Shown here in pieces: positions 17,728 to 31,600 of a stretch of 64,000 nucleotides of DNA. Numbering within the stretch: position 1 is the first letter of the stretch; the number at the start of each line of letters is the position of its first letter. The translations under genes and the position numbers were made by a program. Source of the DNA: Phaeotremella fagi (Eukaryota; Basidiomycota; Tremellomycetes; Tremellales; Phaeotremellaceae). The stretch covers positions 496,001 to 560,000 of the forward strand of contig BCHU01000010.1 of NCBI GenBank assembly GCA_001599715.1, read 5' to 3'. The notes below the pieces were generated by a model. The model was not told the origin of the DNA, made no database searches, and saw nothing but the letters and a program-made list of their open reading frames with translations.

Positions 17728-20249
17728 TCACTGAAGTCCAACATATCCAGCAGCTCTCCCGATCTAGAGAAAATCAGATCTCCATTCCAACAAAAGACAA
17801 CAAACAATGAAATCGACTCACCGTAGTCTTCTCAAACATCTCCGTCGTAACCTGAGCCAAAAACCCTGGGACACTTTGTCTTTCAACGATCCAGAAATGT
17901 CTAGTATCCTCAAACTGCTTAGCCATAGCCCCAGTCATCTGCATCGTCCCAAAATGACCCTCCTGACTGGCGAATTTAAGTGTTAAACCCATTTTACCTT
18001 TGGGCGCATACATCGACGTCAACCTGATATCTGTTCCTGATTCATCGAATTTGATTCGCCAGCCTAAGAGTGAATGGACTGATTCCAGGAATTCTCGCGA
18101 TTTCTGACCGAATATCTGGTGTAAATTAGGTGAGTATGTTAGTGAGGTTTTGCGAATGATGAACTTCGACTTACCTCTTTCAATCTCATCAACCGTTTCT
18201 CATGAGCTGCTTGCATCTCATCCTTTTCTTTCACTATTCGATCGAAACTTTCTCTTGGTACCAATCCAGTCCCACTAGCTTCATCATTATTAGAACCTCC
18301 TTGGTCAACTACCGCTAATCTCTTTAGCAAAGCTCCATTCTCAGCTTTGAGATCTTCAAGCAGTTTCGTTCTGATTGCGAACTCCTTCCTAGCGGGATTG
18401 TTCTTCAGTTCCAGACATCTCTCTTTCGACGGATTGTATTCTCCTGACGCCACCCTTCTCATCAAATCTGAGACTTCAGCATCGAGCGTTGTGTTAGCCG
18501 ATGTCAATTCAGAAATTGTAGTTTCGAGAGCTGTAATATCTGGAAGAGAATGGTCAACATTGATTACACACGCTCAATTGAATTTGACTTACTTGACTGA
18601 AGACGCTCAATCTGATCGTTGGCGGACTCTAATTCGGATAGCTTGACCAGTCCAGCTCCTTGTGTTAATCTCTCTTCGACATCTCTTGAATCCCTTGCCA
18701 GCCCTTCTAATTCGGATTTGTATGTTTTGATTAAATTCTCTAGCTGGGCAATTTTGCCACTCTGGTCACCCGTAGAAGATGAAGAGACACCATCGGTGGA
18801 CTTAGACTTAGGTGACGTAAGTTAACCATGTGAATTCGTAGATTGCACTACAACTCACGCTTTGACGAAGAGCCTCAACCTCTCCCCATGCCAACTTTTC
18901 AGCTCTTTCAGCTATAACTCTTCCTTCCTTGGCCCAACGTAATTCTCTCTCCAACTCCGCGCTAGATTTCGTCAAAGTACTGATAGACATGGCTGAACTT
19001 TCGGACAGTTGACGAAGTCTATCATGAAGAACTCTATTTTCGGATTCTTTAGCAACTAGATCTGCGGATGTTTGATTATGAAGGGATGATAAGGTTGAAA
19101 GACGATTTTGGACTGTCGAAAGTGAATCTGAAGAAGGCGAGGAATCATTCGATGGAGGGAACGTTTGAGTTAACGAACTGTTGAGAGGTCAGTGATATGT
19201 TAAACAAGGCTAGGTTGTTCACGTACTCCATATCTCTTCTTGCTCTGTCTAATTGGTCCTGAAGAGTCCTGTTTTCTTTCTTAAGTCTATTAATCGCCTC
19301 TTTGGTAGCCCTTTCAGCTTCTTCAGCGACCTTTGCTTTTTGTCGAAGCTCAGTGACTTCAGTTTGCAGAGCCGAATGCTGTCCCTTGAGCAAACCAAGG
19401 GTTGTAGAATGTCCTGTTATTCTTCAGTTAGCGTCGAATTCCCTCGAACGACAATCAACAACTTACTCTTCAGTTCAGCGAGAAGTTTCTCGTCAGTCCT
19501 TCTATCAGATAATTCATCTTCCAAACCGATTTTTCCAATTTCAGCTTTCCTCTTCTCCTCTTCTAGAGCGATGGACAAAGCACTAGCCCGACTTTGCCAA
19601 CCTTTAAGATTTTCTTTCTCCCTTTCAACTTCCTCTAACCTTGCTTTAAGAAGATGAAGCTCGTTCCCCGTGTTATTGGTAACTGTTGTCAATTTGTGTG
19701 AGAGGATTTGGTTTTCGGATTTCAATTGGCTGAGCGAACCAGAAGCTGTTGCGTACTTGAATCGAAGATCTGAGATTTCATTGTTCATCTGAGCCTGTAC
19801 CAGTTTGTTAGCACCCAGGCGTTCTCAGATTGAAGTAAAAGTAACTGACCCTTTCATCTGTCCATTGGTTCTGAAGTTCTTCATACTTTTGATTCGCCTG
19901 TGTTTCACCATTCAACAAAATCCTACAATCATTCTTCAATTTCTCAATTTCAATCCTTTGCTCCTCGATTCTGTTGGCTTGACTGGCATTGCTTCCTTCT
20001 AGAGTTTTAATCTGTCTCTCTAAGGTAGTTTCACGTAATAGACTTCTGGAAGCATCCCTTCGAGTGGAAGAAGGAGCTGTTGTTATATGATCAGTACATT
20101 GTCGGTGGAATACGCTGTGTCAACTTACCACCATCTAATCCAGCATCGTATGCAGCTCGTTTACCTAGAGCTGAGATAGCAGCGGGAGTTCTTAGTGATG
20201 GAGGTAGTATCCTTGATGATCCTGGTGTAGCTGATGGTATACGATCCAT
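17728..20249 (-). CDS. MAD1: Spindle assembly checkpoint protein Mad1
   Basis: Mad1 sits at unattached kinetochores, holds Mad2 and keeps the spindle checkpoint on. Most of the protein is predicted coiled coil (heptad-rich segments full of E, K, L and Q, such as ELRQKAKVAEEAERATKEAI). The C-terminal globular domain is diagnostic: the RLK motif in RLMRLKEIFGQKSREFLESV, then LLGWRIKFDESG, LTSMYAPKGKMGLTLKFASQ, EGHFGTMQMTGAMAKQ, FWIVERQSVPGFLAQVT and IGRAAGYVG. In other organisms the RLK motif binds Bub1. The N terminus reads MDRIPSATPGSSRILPPSLR with Ser/Thr-Pro sites. Several short introns interrupt the coiled coil. It converges on the cyclophilin H gene (123-base gap) and shares a 219-base divergent promoter with the deoxyhypusine synthase gene. 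Confidence 0.92.
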
Positions 20250-20468
20250 CTTTATTGTTGTGTAATTATTGATTAATTATGTAGAAGATCAAGAAAGAGA
20301 CGAGAAGGTGTTGCTGTTTGATTTGTTGACTGTCACTTTTACCGGTAAGCTATAAATTACCTAAAAAGGAAATAAAAAGTTGAAATAGTTAAGAGTGTAA
20401 ATTTGTTCAAGACTAACACATACATCCATCTCATTAGATTATCATTTCACTCAAATATATATCACAGC

Positions 20469-21845
<1,377 letters not shown>

Positions 21846-22134
21846 GAGTAATTGTAGACGTTCTTAGATAGTTAGAGACTTAGATACCCTGCATTGCATA
21901 TCATTCCAAATTCAATATTAGCCAAAGTAGCAAGGAAAGCCGAATGACTGATCCCACCGGAAAAGAGTAACGCGTAGGTAGATCTCATCTCACAACATTC
22001 TACAACTGCTTAAATCTCAATCCTTTCTTTCCTTTATTGTATATTATCCAGTCATTCTTTACTACTACAACTAAAACCAATTGTCCATCAGGACGATCGT
22101 CCCCCCTTCTACAATCCTCATATAGACATCGATA

Positions 22135-24908
22135 ATGGCAGCTCCAAGATCGGCAGCTGTCCAAATCGTTCGTCCGCCCGTTGTTACCTTGGCAAGAAGT
22201 GGTACTCCCAACAAGGATGATAAAAGTGGGAAAAGAGGTGAGAGTCGCTATACACTTACTTGAATAGCTATCAAATATGCTGATCATATTGGTTCATAGA
22301 TAATAAGCAAAAACTGTGTAGGAATGTATTGATTTATGGGTATGGTTACGTCTTCATGTGCTTTGTCGTTGTCATTAACCGTTTATCGTAGATCATGTAG
22401 ATTCCAGGATCAAGGTGTAAGTTTCCATCGTCTACCCCTACTGGGCTGTAATTAACAAATGACAGTGTATCTACTATCATCCACCTGTACGTCTAAACGT
22501 AAGGATTATCCCCTAACTCCTTCTCAGCCTGAAGGTGAAAGTAGTCGACCTGCTTCACCACCCACTGAGATGTTAGTATCTGTCCCCCTCATAACAGTGG
22601 AAGACCTATTGACGCTGTCTATAGTCCATCAATGGCAAGTTTGACTTTGACCCAGGAATTTAGACCCAATTCGACGACTACGACAACGACGACTACAGGT
22701 TTTGGTGCTGAGCATCTATCTGCTCCAGTGTTCGTACCGAAGACGCCTATCGGTGAAAATGCGCAATCAAGGTGAGTTGGATTCATTATGAGGATTATCA
22801 AATTACTAATCGCATGAATAACAGACCTACATCTCCAGGTAGTATACCTAGTTGGGCACCAGCTAGCCATACTGGTGGCTTGTTACCGTCAATTAATCAG
22901 AATGAAGGACCGTCGACCATGTTACAACCTCAGGTGGGTCTGGTGTTGGACATTGCTGATTTGGTAGATCAGTTATGACGAGAGCATGCTGGGTTTGGAA
23001 CACGGTCACTCAATGGAACAATCTATGTATCTGCCTACTCAAACTATTCGTCAACCAGTAAGTCCCACTCCAGAAACAATATTCACGTATTTTCAGCTCG
23101 ATTATCATCTCTACACATCTCCTTTACCACATGTGATAAACCCAGCATCGAATCATAACCCTCTACAGACTTTTTTCATGCCAGATGATCTACGTCAAAT
23201 GATTCAAGCTCGTCAGGAAGCTACTTATGGCGGTACAGCACCTACCATAGGTCTCCCGTCTGTGTTACATAATTATCATTCATTGGTACCCATAGGACAA
23301 CCTGTTACGAATGTTAGTCGAGTGTACGGATTTCCCCATCATGCGTATAGAGCTGTTAGTTCAAGGGATGGGAATGTTTATTGTTTGCAAAGAATTGAAG
23401 GTGAGTAGTGGTCGCATACTTGGTATTAATGAACTATTAGGCTTCAAACTTGTCAATGAAGCTGCTTTCAGCACTGTTGAATCTTGGCGTCGATTACCTC
23501 ATCCTAATATTGTCAATTTAAGGGAGGCGTTCACGACGAAAGCTTTTGGCGATAATTGTAGGTGGAAATGTTGTCTCGGCACGGTCTGAGCTGATTCCTC
23601 AATAGCATTAATCCTGGTTTACGATTTCCACCCCGATTCGACAACTTTATGGGACGAGCATCTGAACACTGAACCACCCCTTGCTTCAATGGACAGGCGG
23701 AGAATAGGGATGCCAATCTCAGAAAGACTTTTATGGACTTACATCACTCAGATTTCTAACGCTTTGAAAGCTGTTCACTCTTCTGGTCTTGCTGTGAGGA
23801 CTTTGGATCCTAACAAGATCCTGATCACTGGCAAGAACAGGTTAGTCATTTTGTTTTCCCACTTGATAAGATCGTTGACCGATTGATGATTTAGAATTCG
23901 TCTTAATGGTGTAGGAGCTCTTGACATCATTAGTCATGATACCAATTCACATGTAGCCCATGCTCAGGTAAGACTAAACTTTATCATTACGATGCCAACG
24001 GAGCTGATGTTTCTTGTAGCAAGAAGATCTAGTATCCTTTGGGAAATTACTACTTACGCTTGGATGTGAATTCTACATGCCAGGTTCACACCCCCAAGCA
24101 GCTCTTGATCACATAGCCAGAAATTTCTCACCAGACGTCAAGAACTTGATCATCTTCTTAATGAGTAAACCGAGTTTACAAAAGAGTATAGACGAAGTTG
24201 TTAGGTTAGCTGGTCCGAGGATATTGAATGAGATTGATGCTCTTCAGAAGTGGGCTTTCTTTTCTATTCTAGTGGATGATATGGACTGTGGACTGATTTG
24301 ATCTAGTTATGTCGATCTGTTGGAGAGTGAGATGGGAGCTGAGGTTGAGAATGGGAGGGTTGTTAGATTGTTGACTAAATTGGGTTTCATCAATGAGCGT
24401 GCTGAGTGAGTTGTCTTGTCTGACTTCGAATTCATGCTGATTCGTTTTTAGATTTGAACTTGATCCACGATGGTCGGATACTGGTGATAGGTGAGTTTTC
24501 GATAAAAGGACCATTTATTATCATATGTCAACCAACTCACGCACTCTCAGATACATTCTTAAATTGTTTAGAGATTACGTCTTCCATTCTATTGGAGTAG
24601 ATGGAAATCCTGTACTGGACTTATCGCACGTTTTGACATGTCTCAATAAAGTAAGTCCTACACACCTCAGACATCACTATGGATAGTTGACGAAAATGTT
24701 AGCTTGACGCAGGGTTAGACGAAAGAATAATGTTAGTTTCTAGGGACGATCAAAGTTGTCTAGTTGTTAGTTATCGCGAAATCAAAATCTGTATAGAAGC
24801 TGCGTACAAGTGAGTCATCAACTGCTTTTTTATGGTAACGGAGCGTTCTAATGAGTATCTCTTAGTGAATTGAGAAACGCAGGTAATCCTCATCGAGGGG
24901 TTAGATAA
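22135..24908 (+). CDS. PAN3: PAN2-PAN3 deadenylation complex subunit PAN3
   Basis: PAN3 brings the PAN2 nuclease to poly(A)-bound mRNA and starts tail trimming. The N-terminal exons give a CCCH zinc finger ([22 protein letters not shown]-x8-C-x5-C-x3-H), then a long Pro/Ser/Thr-rich linker. A pseudokinase domain follows: [51 protein letters not shown] and [20 protein letters not shown], where the usual kinase HRD and DFG motifs are absent, as expected for PAN3. The C-terminal knob domain is seen in [39 protein letters not shown] and [18 protein letters not shown]. About nine introns interrupt the gene. The start was chosen at [15 protein letters not shown] before the zinc finger. Confidence 0.93.
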
Positions 24909-24989
24909 TTGTTTGTAATTGAAAAATGCAAAAACAGTTGAAAACGCAATGAAATTCCATGATGCTGTACGAGTACATCGACATGAAGA

Positions 24990-26638
24990 TCAAGCGATAC
25001 AATGTCTAGCCCCTAACGGTGCCGGTATATTATTCAGTTTATCTTTCTCAGCATCAACCCAAACTTTCGCAACGCTTTCGGCGATAGTCAGCAATCTCTG
25101 ATCCTCGTATCTAGACACTCAATCAGTTATAGTTTACCATAATGTAGAAATCACTTACCTTGGACCAACTAACGTCAAACCCATCGGTAAACCATTCTCA
25201 CCAGCGAATCCAGGAACATTGATCAGTGGAACATGTAACAAAGTCCACGCCGCTTGAAATTTAGCATCCCCCGTCCAACCAATCCCAAAAGGTGCAGTAT
25301 CCGGTACAGACGGTGTAACAATCGCATCAAATCCACTGGCAATCTCATCGAAAATCGGACGAAGAACAGCAATCTCATCATAAGCTTTCAAATACTGTTT
25401 CTTGGTGATTCCACGGACGTTTTTCACTTGATTCACTAATTCTTCGTTTAGGAGGTTAGGGTTTATTTTGTATTCAGCGAAGAAATTTATCGAAGCTTCG
25501 TATTCCATTATTGTTTTATGTTGATTATCCCTGATACCGTGGAAGGCTGTTGGCAACTCGATTTCTTCGATTGTTGCACCCGCCTTTAGGAGTAACGATT
25601 TCGATCTTTCCCAGGTTGAAATTAATGATTTTGAAGTACCTGCGATTGCTTCTGTTCCAGGTGGAGATCTTGATCCTTTATCCCATTGATCGGTTTTTAG
25701 GTATCCGAATCGACAGTTTTGGAGAGGTTTGGGAATTGGATTTGGAGGGGTGTCATCGGTGATGTTGAAAACTTGTTGGAATAGTTGAATGTCTTTTAGT
25801 GATCTTGCGAATATCCCTATGGTGTCTAGTGTCATTGAAGCGAATTTGACTCCTTCACGCGAGATTGATCCCCATCTATTTCGTTCAATCAGCAACAGCA
25901 TATCGTAACAGGACCATCATCCACTGACGTCGGTTTCATTCCGAAAATTCCATTATAGCTCGCTGGTCGTATCGTACTTCCTGATTTATCGTTAATATCT
26001 ATAACGGGATAGATGACATACCTGCAGTTTGAGTACCTAGCGCAACGTGACATTGCCAATCGGCTACAGCTGCTGATGAACCAGAAGATGATCCACCGGG
26101 TGTATGGTCTGTATTGAATGGATTTCTGGTTGGTGGACCGGACATCGCTGAAGCTAGTTCTGTCGTGTACTATATGAATTTGATTAGGTGTAGGTTTCGC
26201 TTGGACATACAGTTTTACCATAGATCAGAGCACCAGCTTGTCTGCATATCGCGACTGCCGCTGCGTCTGTTCCAGGTTGTGAACCCTTGTAAATCGGACA
26301 ACCGTATTCAGTCGGCATATCTGATTATCAGATTCAATCCTGGTAGCACCCCACCTTTAGTATCTATCTTGGTGAGCTATACAATCAATCTATGTCAACC
26401 TACCAAATACATCCTTAACACCCAACACAACCCCGTGTAGAGGTCCTCTAGCATTTAGGGGGATGGCATCCAACCTCTCAGCCTCGGACAGAATCCTCTC
26501 GCGATCTAGGTAAACCCATGCATGGATCTCTGAATCACGTTCTTCATACCGCTTTAAATGGTCTTTTGCTATTTGGGTGATAGTAGTTTTACCTTGAGCT
26601 ACGAGTTCGATCGTTTCGGTTGCTGTTAGATAGTTCAT
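24990..26638 (-). CDS. Amidase-signature family hydrolase
   Basis: A member of the amidase signature family, which hydrolyses amide bonds with a Ser-cisSer-Lys triad. The triad positions are visible: Lys in [10 protein letters not shown], the cis-Ser in [14 protein letters not shown], and the nucleophile Ser in [20 protein letters not shown]. The downstream part shows [20 protein letters not shown], the long helical insert with [32 protein letters not shown] and [20 protein letters not shown], then [17 protein letters not shown]. Short introns split the signature itself. Length is about 480 residues, normal for the family. It is not clearly the mitochondrial GatA subunit; the substrate cannot be told from sequence. 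It converges on PAN3 with an 81-base gap. Confidence 0.9.
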
Positions 26639-27196
26639 TGTTGAAGGTCGAGATGTGGATTTCGAGTGGTTCAGAAATAATTGGTACTTTACGATATGTC
26701 GGATGTGGCCGTTCGATTCTTCGACTCGAACCCATCGACTTGATCATTGGTTTTTGTAGGATTTACGTGTCGTAGATGAGAGGAACGATGATGTGGGAAT
26801 TCAACGACTGATGATGCCGGGTTCTTGTATCCTACCCAGGGACCTGGAAAACAATAGTCGTCAAATTTCTGAAACACCACTCGCTCGGATCGCCGCCACA
26901 AGTCAAATCATTTCCTATTCACCAGCTCAAACCCTCTCACATCTATCCTTCTATCACCTACCATGGAAGGGATACTATAATCGATAAGAGAGATCAGAGA
27001 TATGTAAGATGAACTCCAGGATTCATATCGATCAAAATAATTACATCAGTAATCAAATTCTACACCAAATCTCGGAAACATTTTTCGTCTGGTCTCCGTT
27101 TTTTCTCCTCGAAACAAATACCTTTTGGTGATCAAAGGGATCTTCAACATCATCATCAAGAGCGTTTTGATCATCGTATCAACATAGAAAAAGGTA
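26639..27196. other. Amidase promoter region
   Basis: The region lies between the amidase start and the tRNA-Gln gene, both on the minus strand. ORFs here are short and without coding character. No repeat of note. Confidence 0.5.
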
Positions 27197-27284
27197 AACC
27201 AGCACAGGGATTTGAACCCTGGACCTTCAGAATACTCAAAAAAACGTTCAGAATCTGATATGCTAACTGCTACATCACGCTGGC
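27197..27284 (-). tRNA. tRNA-Gln(CTG) with 15-nt intron
   Basis: On the minus strand a complete cloverleaf can be folded. The acceptor stem GCCAGCG pairs with TGCTGGT (two G-U pairs), T8 and G9 are present, and the D-loop reads TAGCAGTTAGC. The anticodon stem is TCAGA/TCTGA, with loop TTCTGA then T after the intron, and anticodon CTG at 34-36. The T-arm is CAGGG-TTCAAAT-CCCTG and the discriminator base is T, as in other eukaryotic tRNA-Gln. The intron of about 15 nt follows position 37, the standard place for nuclear tRNA introns. Internal promoter boxes A (TGATGTAGCAGTTAG-like) and B (GGTTCAAATCC) are intact. Confidence 0.9.
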
Positions 27285-27800
27285 CCACGAAATTTCAATA
27301 ATTCCTTGGAATTCCGCAAATTTTTGTTTGCGTTATATACCCTGTCCAGATGTTTTGTTTTATGACATTTCCATGTCTTTCCAGACTTTCTGTTGTCGCT
27401 CGAGTCTTCTTTTGTTATCGATTTTGCTGCATGAAATTCATGAGAAACTCATCGCCTTTTGTTTTCTAAGGTTCAGGAACGATGGTGACACCCATCCAGC
27501 GGGGACAAAAGACTCTGAGCAATTAGATACCAGCAGTTTCGACTCCTTCGCTTAACTTAACATTTGTTACTTGTGCAAGATCCCAAAGATGACTTGTTGA
27601 TTTATTTCGTCTGATATATCACGGATATGCTGAAAAAATGTGAGAATCTCTCTTCGAGCTGTGCCACGTAATGTTCTTCAAATTTTCTGGTCGGTGGTCC
27701 TCGGACGATTGATGCTCCTTGCTACACCGAATTGAATACTTTTCATACTTCTTTGACTTTTGCATGTGCCTTTGTGAGTAATTAAATCTTGTTGATCCAA

Positions 27801-27829
27801 TTAGATCTTGGATCGTGATCCAGATCTAA
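27801..27829. repeat. 29-base inverted repeat
   Basis: The arms TTAGATCTTGGATC and GATCCAGATCTAA are complementary over 13 base pairs with one bulged T and a two-base centre. It may be a palindromic protein-binding site; it is too tight at the centre for a stable hairpin without opening a pair or two. Confidence 0.6.
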
Positions 27830-28418
27830 TAAGGAGTAATCTTCAGCGTGGCAGATGAGTTTCAAAGCACGAGGTGAAAAGTTGACTCGACAACTTGGCT
27901 AAGTGATATTCAGTGAAGCAATGTATGCCATCCTCGGAGTCGTAAGTACCATTGCAGCATGACTGTTTCTTATGCAACTGCGGATGTAATTACGGCGAAA
28001 TCAGTTGTATATGCAGTCTATCTACAGTATCTGTCTGGAACGGGATTCGCGCGTCACCACTTGAGACTCACCGTCCACTGTAACCTCCTGGCCGCTTTCA
28101 CTTGTCTGCGTATCTGGTTCTGATTCACTTTTAAATATTCAACTTTTCTCACTTTCATTACTACTACTTCATTTCAATACCATACCCTGTTCCATCTCAT
28201 CTCATCTACTTACAGATAGATCTATAGACCTACATCTCATTCCTAGTATTCTCATCATCGTTTCATCAATAATTATTCAACAGTTTTAAACGGTCTCACG
28301 GTCATCTCTCATCTCAAATCTCGCCCCTGAAAGAATCAAAGTTTCTATCATAGATCTATCATTGATCAAAAAATATCAAAAGATATATCCAGAGAGATCG
28401 TGTGCTCCAACAAATAAT

Positions 28419-28433
28419 ATGGAACATTCTTGA
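28419..28433 (+). promoter_or_regulatory. Upstream ORF 1 in the MAPKKK leader
   Basis: A four-codon ORF, ATG GAA CAT TCT TGA, lies 174 bases before the main ATG. It would matter only if this region is in the transcript, which the leader-intron candidate suggests. Confidence 0.3.
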
Positions 28434-28485
28434 AGAAAATTTATCTGAAGAGAAAATCATTATCATCACCAACATCTCGTCAACC

Positions 28486-28550
28486 GTACGTAACCTTCCG
28501 AAGCAAAATCGATTTCCTTTGTTTCGAATATCACCAGATTAATACTCAAG
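28486..28550 (+). other. Candidate 5' leader intron
   Basis: The donor GTACGT and an acceptor after ATTAATACTCAAG enclose 65 bases, the typical intron length of this genome. It lies entirely before the start codon. Confidence 0.35.
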
Positions 28551-28584
28551 TCAACGAATTGGCCACTAGAGAATCGTTTCTTTC

Positions 28585-28638
28585 ATGTCATCATCGATAA
28601 CCAGAAATGTCAGGTCAACCAACAGGACGGTCGAATAG
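28585..28638 (+). promoter_or_regulatory. Upstream ORF 2 overlapping the MAPKKK start codon
   Basis: An ATG at 28585 opens a 17-codon frame that ends in TAG at 28636-28638, beyond the main ATG at 28607 and out of frame with it. Ribosomes using it would miss the kinase start, so it should lower translation unless its context is weak (TTTCATGT). Confidence 0.4.
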
Positions 28639-31600
28639 TCGACCTCCAGTTTTATCAGTTTCGACCAGTTCTGTACCTCCTGGTCCATCCACTCCAACAC
28701 CTCCTAGACGACCACAAGGTGCAAGGAAAAGGGGTGTAGCTCCAGGTCTATACATTGCTAACCCAGATAATTCAGATGATGAAGCTCCATCTCCCGTCAG
28801 TCAAAAATCCCCTATTCGACCTTCACCGGTCACAGCGTCAAGCTCTGGATCTGGTGGTAAAGTTCAACCTTCGATATCACATTCTCCAGTCAATTCGATA
28901 AATCTTCCAACGATACCTCTACCCCAACCATCTCCACTTCCTTCGTCTCTCGTACATTCTTCTCCACCACCTATAGAAACTTCTCCAATAAACCCTTCCG
29001 TTCCACCATTACCACCACCACAACCTGAACGACATCTACGACGAGCTTTCACAACACCTTTGACTGATTTACCTCGGCCACTTGAAAGTCGTGCCGCAAG
29101 TGGTTCTAACATAATCGCTCCTTCATCACCTACAAGAGCTCTTCCACCTCTACCTCATATCTCAGCTTCACCTAACATCCCAAGCCCTCCGCCACTACAT
29201 TCATCATTTTCTGCACCTACGACACACACCTTACCTCCAGTTCCTTCCCGGCCGTTCCCTCCACAAGTTTCTCACGGATCTTCTGATCGTATAATCAGTC
29301 CCGAAGACATTTTGAGTCCAGCTTCTTCACTGTCAGCTCGAGCTCGATCTGATTCAATTCAAAGTCAGAGAAAGGTGTTACAGGTTACAACGGATAATGA
29401 GCAGTTTTCAGTGGTTGATGTCACGGGGATCTCGACTGGAGAAGGAATTAGGGATAGAGTGTTTTCAAAGGTGAGTTTGGAAGCGAAGCACTGACTGACT
29501 CCAGATGCGTTTTCGTGATGACGAATACTCGACGCTATCCCTGTATCGAACTTTCATCGGCGAAGAGGCAGATGACAATGCTGTTCCCACAGATTTACTG
29601 TATCAACTTTGCATGTCGTCTGGTGATTCAAAAGGGAATTTGAAATTTCTCATTCGTCAAACCAGTATTCCAGGTCATTCAGCGGCTTCAGTTGTTCCTC
29701 CTCCAAGTGGTGTCGAAGTAGAAGCCACCCCTTATAGATCGAGAGGCACGGCACGTATAATCACGAATGTTGGACGGTCATCAAGTCGACATTCCAAGGA
29801 GGGATCGTTGAGTAGTGCGAGTGAGAATGTGGATAAGGTTGGAAGTGATTGGTCTGAAATGGATGAATGGGGTGGGGGCACATCTCAACTGCAACGAGGT
29901 GGTGCTCGTGGAAGTATCAATCGATCTCAAGGACAACGATTAGCTAGCTCAAACAGCAGCTCAAGATCACCTTTAACAGATCGTTCAATGGGCACCAGTT
30001 CACCTTCCTTACCCACCCCACCAAGTGTTACTGGTACTTCTATCACACATCATCCCTCTCAATCGTCAATGACTTCGCCGTCCAGGACTTGGTCTGGCGT
30101 TGATCTTGATCAGCCAATTTCGCCAATTAATGACTTCACATCGAATAGAAAAACTACCAATCAAATTTCACCCCCTTCTCGTACACTCAACTCAGCAACT
30201 CCCATCGCTGACATCACCCCTCAAGCTCGTATCGATACAACACCTAGAGCTGAACCACTCAATGCGACTGCTGGACCTAGTAGCTCATCCAGTCTGGGGT
30301 TAGGTTTAGATATCATGGATCCTGATATGGATCCAGCAACCAAAGCTTTGATAGAACAGATACGAGCGGATGAGGAAAGAGAAGTTGAACAAGCTCGTTT
30401 GAGACAGATTGAAGATGAGAAATATGCAAAGAAGGAACAGGATGCTGAGCGAGAAATCTGGACGAGGTTACAGCATGAACAGATGGTTGCTCAACAACAG
30501 ACTCATCGACAAGTTATGGAAGATGAACGCCGAGCTGTGAGTTTACTTTTCGTTTTACTGAAAGATGCGGTTTTTCTGACCTGATTTGCAGAGGGAAGTC
30601 GCTGCTGAAGAAGAACAGGAAGCCAGAAGAATCGCAAACGAGAGGAGAAGGGCTTCTTCGGAAACTGAACAATCTGAAAGAGAATGGTTACATAATTTCG
30701 CGGAAGACAGACGAATTCGCAGAGAACAATTCCAAGAGCATAGTCAAAATGTTAATCGACTTCAGCAACGTAGGGGAACGGAGAACGATTCATACGATGA
30801 TTGGACGTTGGTCAATCCTCCAGATGGAAGACAAACCCCATTGTCGTCTCAAACCGGACGTGGGTCTGTTAGTCGAGACGATGGCTACAGTCCAGGGATC
30901 GGACATCATTACAACCCAATCTTTGAAACGCAACAGATCTATCAATCTCCACCATCTCAATTCCCCGCTGAAGTCCCAACGCCATACCCTACTAATCAAA
31001 CTCGTCGACCCTCTGGATTCGCAAGAGATCCTTATCAGGTATTGACTCACGCTCAAGAGAGACTTAATGATCCCCGTTTACAACAAATAAATGGACGTTC
31101 AGCGACTCCCAATCGAGCTCAACCTGCTCGACGTAATACCCCCGGTTTACATCCCTTCGCGTATGCTCAAGCACAAGATCCAGATTCCCCTGGACCAAGT
31201 TTACAGGGTGTACGTTCGATGGATAATTTACGACCATATCCTTCTCCTGGTCCAGGTCCACCCTCGCATCCTCCGTACCAAGGACTTCCAACTAGAAACT
31301 CTGCAACCCCAGCGCCGGGTGCTTTCCCTGATGCTAGGAACTATCAACCTGGTGCATTCCGCGCTGAGAGATCGCAGGATGGTAGATATCCTGATCCAAA
31401 CCATTCTGCTCCTTCTCGATTACCACCTCTTCAATTGACTTCAGGTTCTTATGAGGGTTCTGTCCCGTTCCCAGCGCCTAGGGTATCGATCTCTGGATCT
31501 TCATCTGGGACTTATACTCATTTCCCAACTCCTACACCTAGTGGATCTCATCTGTACGACATACCTAGTAGACCTCAATCTGCTCAATACGATCGTTCAC

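Larger units (their letters stand above)
27285..28606. other. Promoter and leader of the Bck1-type kinase gene
   Basis: A long gene-free stretch upstream of the MAPKKK gene. It holds an inverted repeat at 27801-27829, a possible leader intron (28486-28550, GTACGT to CTCAAG) and two short upstream ORFs (28419-28433 and 28585-28638). The ORF at 27328-27555 has no coding character. Confidence 0.5.
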
